Source of the DNA: an uncultured Eubacteriales bacterium | GTDB lineage: Bacteria; Bacillota; Clostridia; Christensenellales; UBA1242 | Length of the DNA stretch: 5,965 bases | Reading direction: 5' to 3' | Assembly: GCA_902796635.1 (NCBI GenBank) | Contig: CADBPU010000004.1 | Coordinates: 1 to 5,965, forward strand | In this document: piece after piece, positions 3,777 to 5,965 of the stretch | Layout: each line of letters begins with the position of its first letter | Position numbering within the stretch: the stretch's first letter is position 1 | Made by a program: the position numbers and the translations under genes | The notes under the pieces: model-generated | Database searches by the model: none | What the model was told of the DNA's origin: nothing | The model's input: only the letters and a program-made list of their open reading frames with translations

Positions 3777-5965
3777 ATGCAAGAAGCTCTCAAAATCAAA
3801 AAAGTTAAGTATGGCAGCGCAGAACGTTATAGTTTTGCAAAGATTGACGAACTTGTTGAGCCACCTTATCTTTTGGAAATTCAAAAGAAACCTTATAAGG
3901 AGTTTTTGGAAAAAGGAATTGGGGAGGTGCTTGAAGAATATTCACCTATCGTTGATTATAGCGACAAAGCTGAATTGTACTTCACGGGATACAATGTCAG
4001 TGGTCAGCCAAAATATACAAAAGAAGAGTGCAGACGTGCTCGTCAAAATTACACAGTTCCACTCAAAGTCAATGCAAGACTTGTTTTGAAGGAAACTGGT
4101 GAAGTTATTGAACAAGAAGTCTTTATGGGCGATATTCCTCTCATGAGTGAGGAAGGATATTTTATTGTCAATGGAGTTGAAAGAGTAATCATCAGCCAAA
4201 TCATCAAAAGTGCTAATGTTTATTTTGAAAAAACAATTGACAAATCAGGAAAAAATGTTATCACTGCAACACTTCACTCACCACGCGGCACAAGACTTTC
4301 TGTTGAACAAACACACAATGATGTTTTGAAAGTTATCATCAATGCAAACAGCAAAGTTAGCGCAGGTGTTTTCCTTAAAGCATGTGGATATACAAATGAA
4401 AGAATTTTGGAATTGTTTGACAATGACCCAATCATTGCAAGCACTCTTGAAAAAGAACCACAAATCACAGAAGAAGATTGTTTGATTGAAATTGCAAAGA
4501 AAACTCGTCCAAGCGAAGTTCCAGATGCAAACGCAACAAGACAATATTTGTTCGACACATTCTTTTCAAACCAATATTACAATTTTGCACAAGTAGGAAG
4601 ATACAAATACAACAAAAAACTTTCTCTTGCAACAAGAATAACAGACAAGGTTGCAGCAGAAGATGTTAAAGTCGGCTCAAAAGTTGTTGTAAAAAATGGC
4701 GAAGTAATTTCAAATGAAGTTGCTTGGGAAATTCAAAATTCAGGTATAAATGAAGTTAGAATAATGCACAACGGCAAGCCACACAAAATCATTGGAAATG
4801 CTCGTGTTGACCTTTCAAAGGTAATAAATTGCAATCCAGAAGAACTTGGTGTTACAGAACTTGCTTACTATCCACTTCTCGCTCAAATTTTGAAAGATAA
4901 CAAAACAAAAGAAGCAAGACTTGCTGCAATAAAAGAAAATGCAAAAGAACTTGTAACCACTCATTTGACAGTTGAAGATATCATCTCATCAATTGCCTAT
5001 ATGAGAGATTTGGATTTAGGACTTGGAGAAGTTGATAACATCGACCATTTGTGCAATAGAAGAATTGCAACAGTTGGCGAGTTGTTCCAAAATGAATTTA
5101 GAAAGGGTGTTGCAAAACTTAGAGATAATATTCGTGAAAACATGCAAAGTCATGAAACAAGCGAACTATCTCCATCATCACTTATCAACGCACGTCCAAT
5201 CAACAAATATTTGAGAGATTTCCTTTCAAGTGGACAACTTTCTCAAATCACAGAAGACTTCAACCCAGCATCTTCACTTACAAATAAGAGAAGAATATCT
5301 GCCGTTGGTCCTGGTGGTATCAAAAAGGAAAGAGCAAGTGCAGAAGTACGTGATATTCACTATTCACATTATGGAAGAATTTGTGCTGTCGAAACGCCAG
5401 AAGGTCAAAGCATTGGTCTTGTTAACGGACTTGCAGCATACACAAAAGTTAATAAATATGGTTTCCTTGAAACACCTTACAGAAAAGTTGTTGATGGAAA
5501 AGTTACTGACGAAGTTGTTTATTTGATGGCAGATGAAGAAGAAAAATATTTTATTGCACAAGCCGTTGAACCACTCAATGAAGACAGAACTTTTGTAAAT
5601 AAAAGAGTTGTTTGTAGAAGAAAGGGAAATTTTGAAGAAATTCCTGCATCAAAAGTTGACTTGGTTGACGTTTCTCCAAGACAATTTATCAGTGCAACAA
5701 CATCACTTATTCCGTTCCTTGAAAACACCGATACTGTTCGTGCTCTTACTGGTAGCAACATGCAACGTCAGGCAGTTCCACTTCTTAGAGCAGAAAGCCC
5801 TATTGTTGGAACAGGATTTGAACATAAAGTTGCAATGGATAGTGGTGCAATGATACTTTGTACTGCTGACGGAGTTGTAAGCTATGTTGACGCGAGAGAA
5901 ATTAGAGTAAAAACAAAATCAGGCGAAGATGTTTACAAACTCACAAAGTTCCAAAAAACGAACAA
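3777..5965 (+). CDS. rpoB: DNA-directed RNA polymerase beta subunit, 3'-truncated by the window edge
   Basis: Beta subunit of the core RNA polymerase. With beta-prime it forms the active-site cleft, and it contains the rifampicin pocket. The frame is open to the window end without a stop: 729 complete codons, somewhat over half of a typical beta. Visible parts are the protrusion (MGDIPLMSEEGYFIVNGVERV 117-137), lobe 2 with DNIDHLCNRR (420-429) and VGELFQNEFRKG (433-444), the rifampicin region (QLSQITEDFNP 487-497, LTNKRRISAVGPGG 501-514), HYGRICAVETPEGQSIGLVN (531-550), ADEEEKYFIAQA (585-596), and TGSNMQRQAVPLL (658-670). The family is certain, but many normally fixed positions are changed: His526 to Asn503, Asp516 to Glu493, Phe514 to Ile491, Ile572 to Val549, Ser574 to Gly551 (E. 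coli first), RSPG to KSAN (144-147), and RGSWLE to RGTRLS (170-175). No large lineage-specific insertion is evident. rplL is not upstream; the gene has its own promoter and is divergent from the hydrolase. rpoC should follow outside the window. Confidence 0.97.
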   Translation, partial: MQEALKIKKVKYGSAERYSFAKIDELVEPPYLLEIQKKPYKEFLEKGIGEVLEEYSPIVDYSDKAELYFTGYNVSGQPKYTKEECRRARQNYTVPLKVNARLVLKETGEVIEQEVFMGDIPLMSEEGYFIVNGVERVIISQIIKSANVYFEKTIDKSGKNVITATLHSPRGTRLSVEQTHNDVLKVIINANSKVSAGVFLKACGYTNERILELFDNDPIIASTLEKEPQITEEDCLIEIAKKTRPSEVPDANATRQYLFDTFFSNQYYNFAQVGRYKYNKKLSLATRITDKVAAEDVKVGSKVVVKNGEVISNEVAWEIQNSGINEVRIMHNGKPHKIIGNARVDLSKVINCNPEELGVTELAYYPLLAQILKDNKTKEARLAAIKENAKELVTTHLTVEDIISSIAYMRDLDLGLGEVDNIDHLCNRRIATVGELFQNEFRKGVAKLRDNIRENMQSHETSELSPSSLINARPINKYLRDFLSSGQLSQITEDFNPASSLTNKRRISAVGPGGIKKERASAEVRDIHYSHYGRICAVETPEGQSIGLVNGLAAYTKVNKYGFLETPYRKVVDGKVTDEVVYLMADEEEKYFIAQAVEPLNEDRTFVNKRVVCRRKGNFEEIPASKVDLVDVSPRQFISATTSLIPFLENTDTVRALTGSNMQRQAVPLLRAESPIVGTGFEHKVAMDSGAMILCTADGVVSYVDAREIRVKTKSGEDVYKLTKFQKTN

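Noticed and set aside
3757..4089. Open frame starting at TTG 3757 that overlaps the rpoB start
   Set aside because: It overlaps rpoB out of frame, begins before the Shine-Dalgarno, and its translation has no recognisable motifs, while the rpoB frame matches the family throughout.
4274..4558. Antisense open frames inside rpoB
   Set aside because: They lie opposite a strongly conserved coding region, have no Shine-Dalgarno or family motifs, and are explained by codon composition of the real gene.
3777..5965. Possible decayed or frameshifted rpoB because of its divergence
   Set aside because: The frame is unbroken for 729 codons, and catalytic-channel and cleft motifs (KRRISA, ETPEG, NMQRQAVP) are kept, so it looks functional.
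1..5965. Mollicute-style reassignment of TGA to Trp
   Set aside because: All four genes run through without in-frame TGA, and Trp is encoded by TGG (for example RpoB residue 317).

Overview
The window comes from a low-GC bacterium (strongly AT-rich by eye). It is most likely an uncultured member of the Bacillota or a mollicute-related group. It uses the standard genetic code: Trp is TGG in the reading frames and no frame needs TGA readthrough. The core genes (DEAD-box helicase, RNA uracil-5-methyltransferase, RNA polymerase beta) are bacterial in type. There are no mobile elements, CRISPR arrays or RNA genes that I can support. It looks like an ordinary chromosomal core region, but its rpoB is unusually divergent.

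Layout: (1) 1-1278, plus strand, a DEAD-box RNA helicase whose beginning lies outside the window. (2) 1268-1299, a hairpin flanked by A and T runs that can end transcription from both sides. The stop codons of the two convergent genes lie opposite each other in its stem. (3) 1289-2629 and 2631-3551, minus strand, a two-gene unit. The promoter-proximal gene is an alpha/beta hydrolase of the hormone-sensitive-lipase/esterase type. One base after its stop comes an iron-sulfur RlmD/RlmCD-type 23S rRNA uracil-5-methyltransferase. (4) 3552-3776, a 225-base divergent intergenic region with a good sigma-A type promoter, an AT-rich tandem repeat and a leader of about 120 nt with possible hairpins. (5) 3777 to the end, plus strand, the first 729 residues of RpoB.

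Three of the four genes concern RNA synthesis, remodelling or modification, but they lie in three separate transcription units and nothing shows that they act together. The hydrolase has no visible link to them beyond its coupling to the methyltransferase.

The most interesting content is RpoB. Its rifampicin-binding region departs from the usual bacterial sequence at several classical resistance positions: Asn where E. coli has His526, Glu for Asp516, Ile for Phe514, Val for Ile572 and Gly for Ser574. Other normally near-invariant motifs are also changed. rpoB is also not preceded by rplL, its usual neighbour; it starts its own transcription unit here. I see no new multi-gene system in this window.
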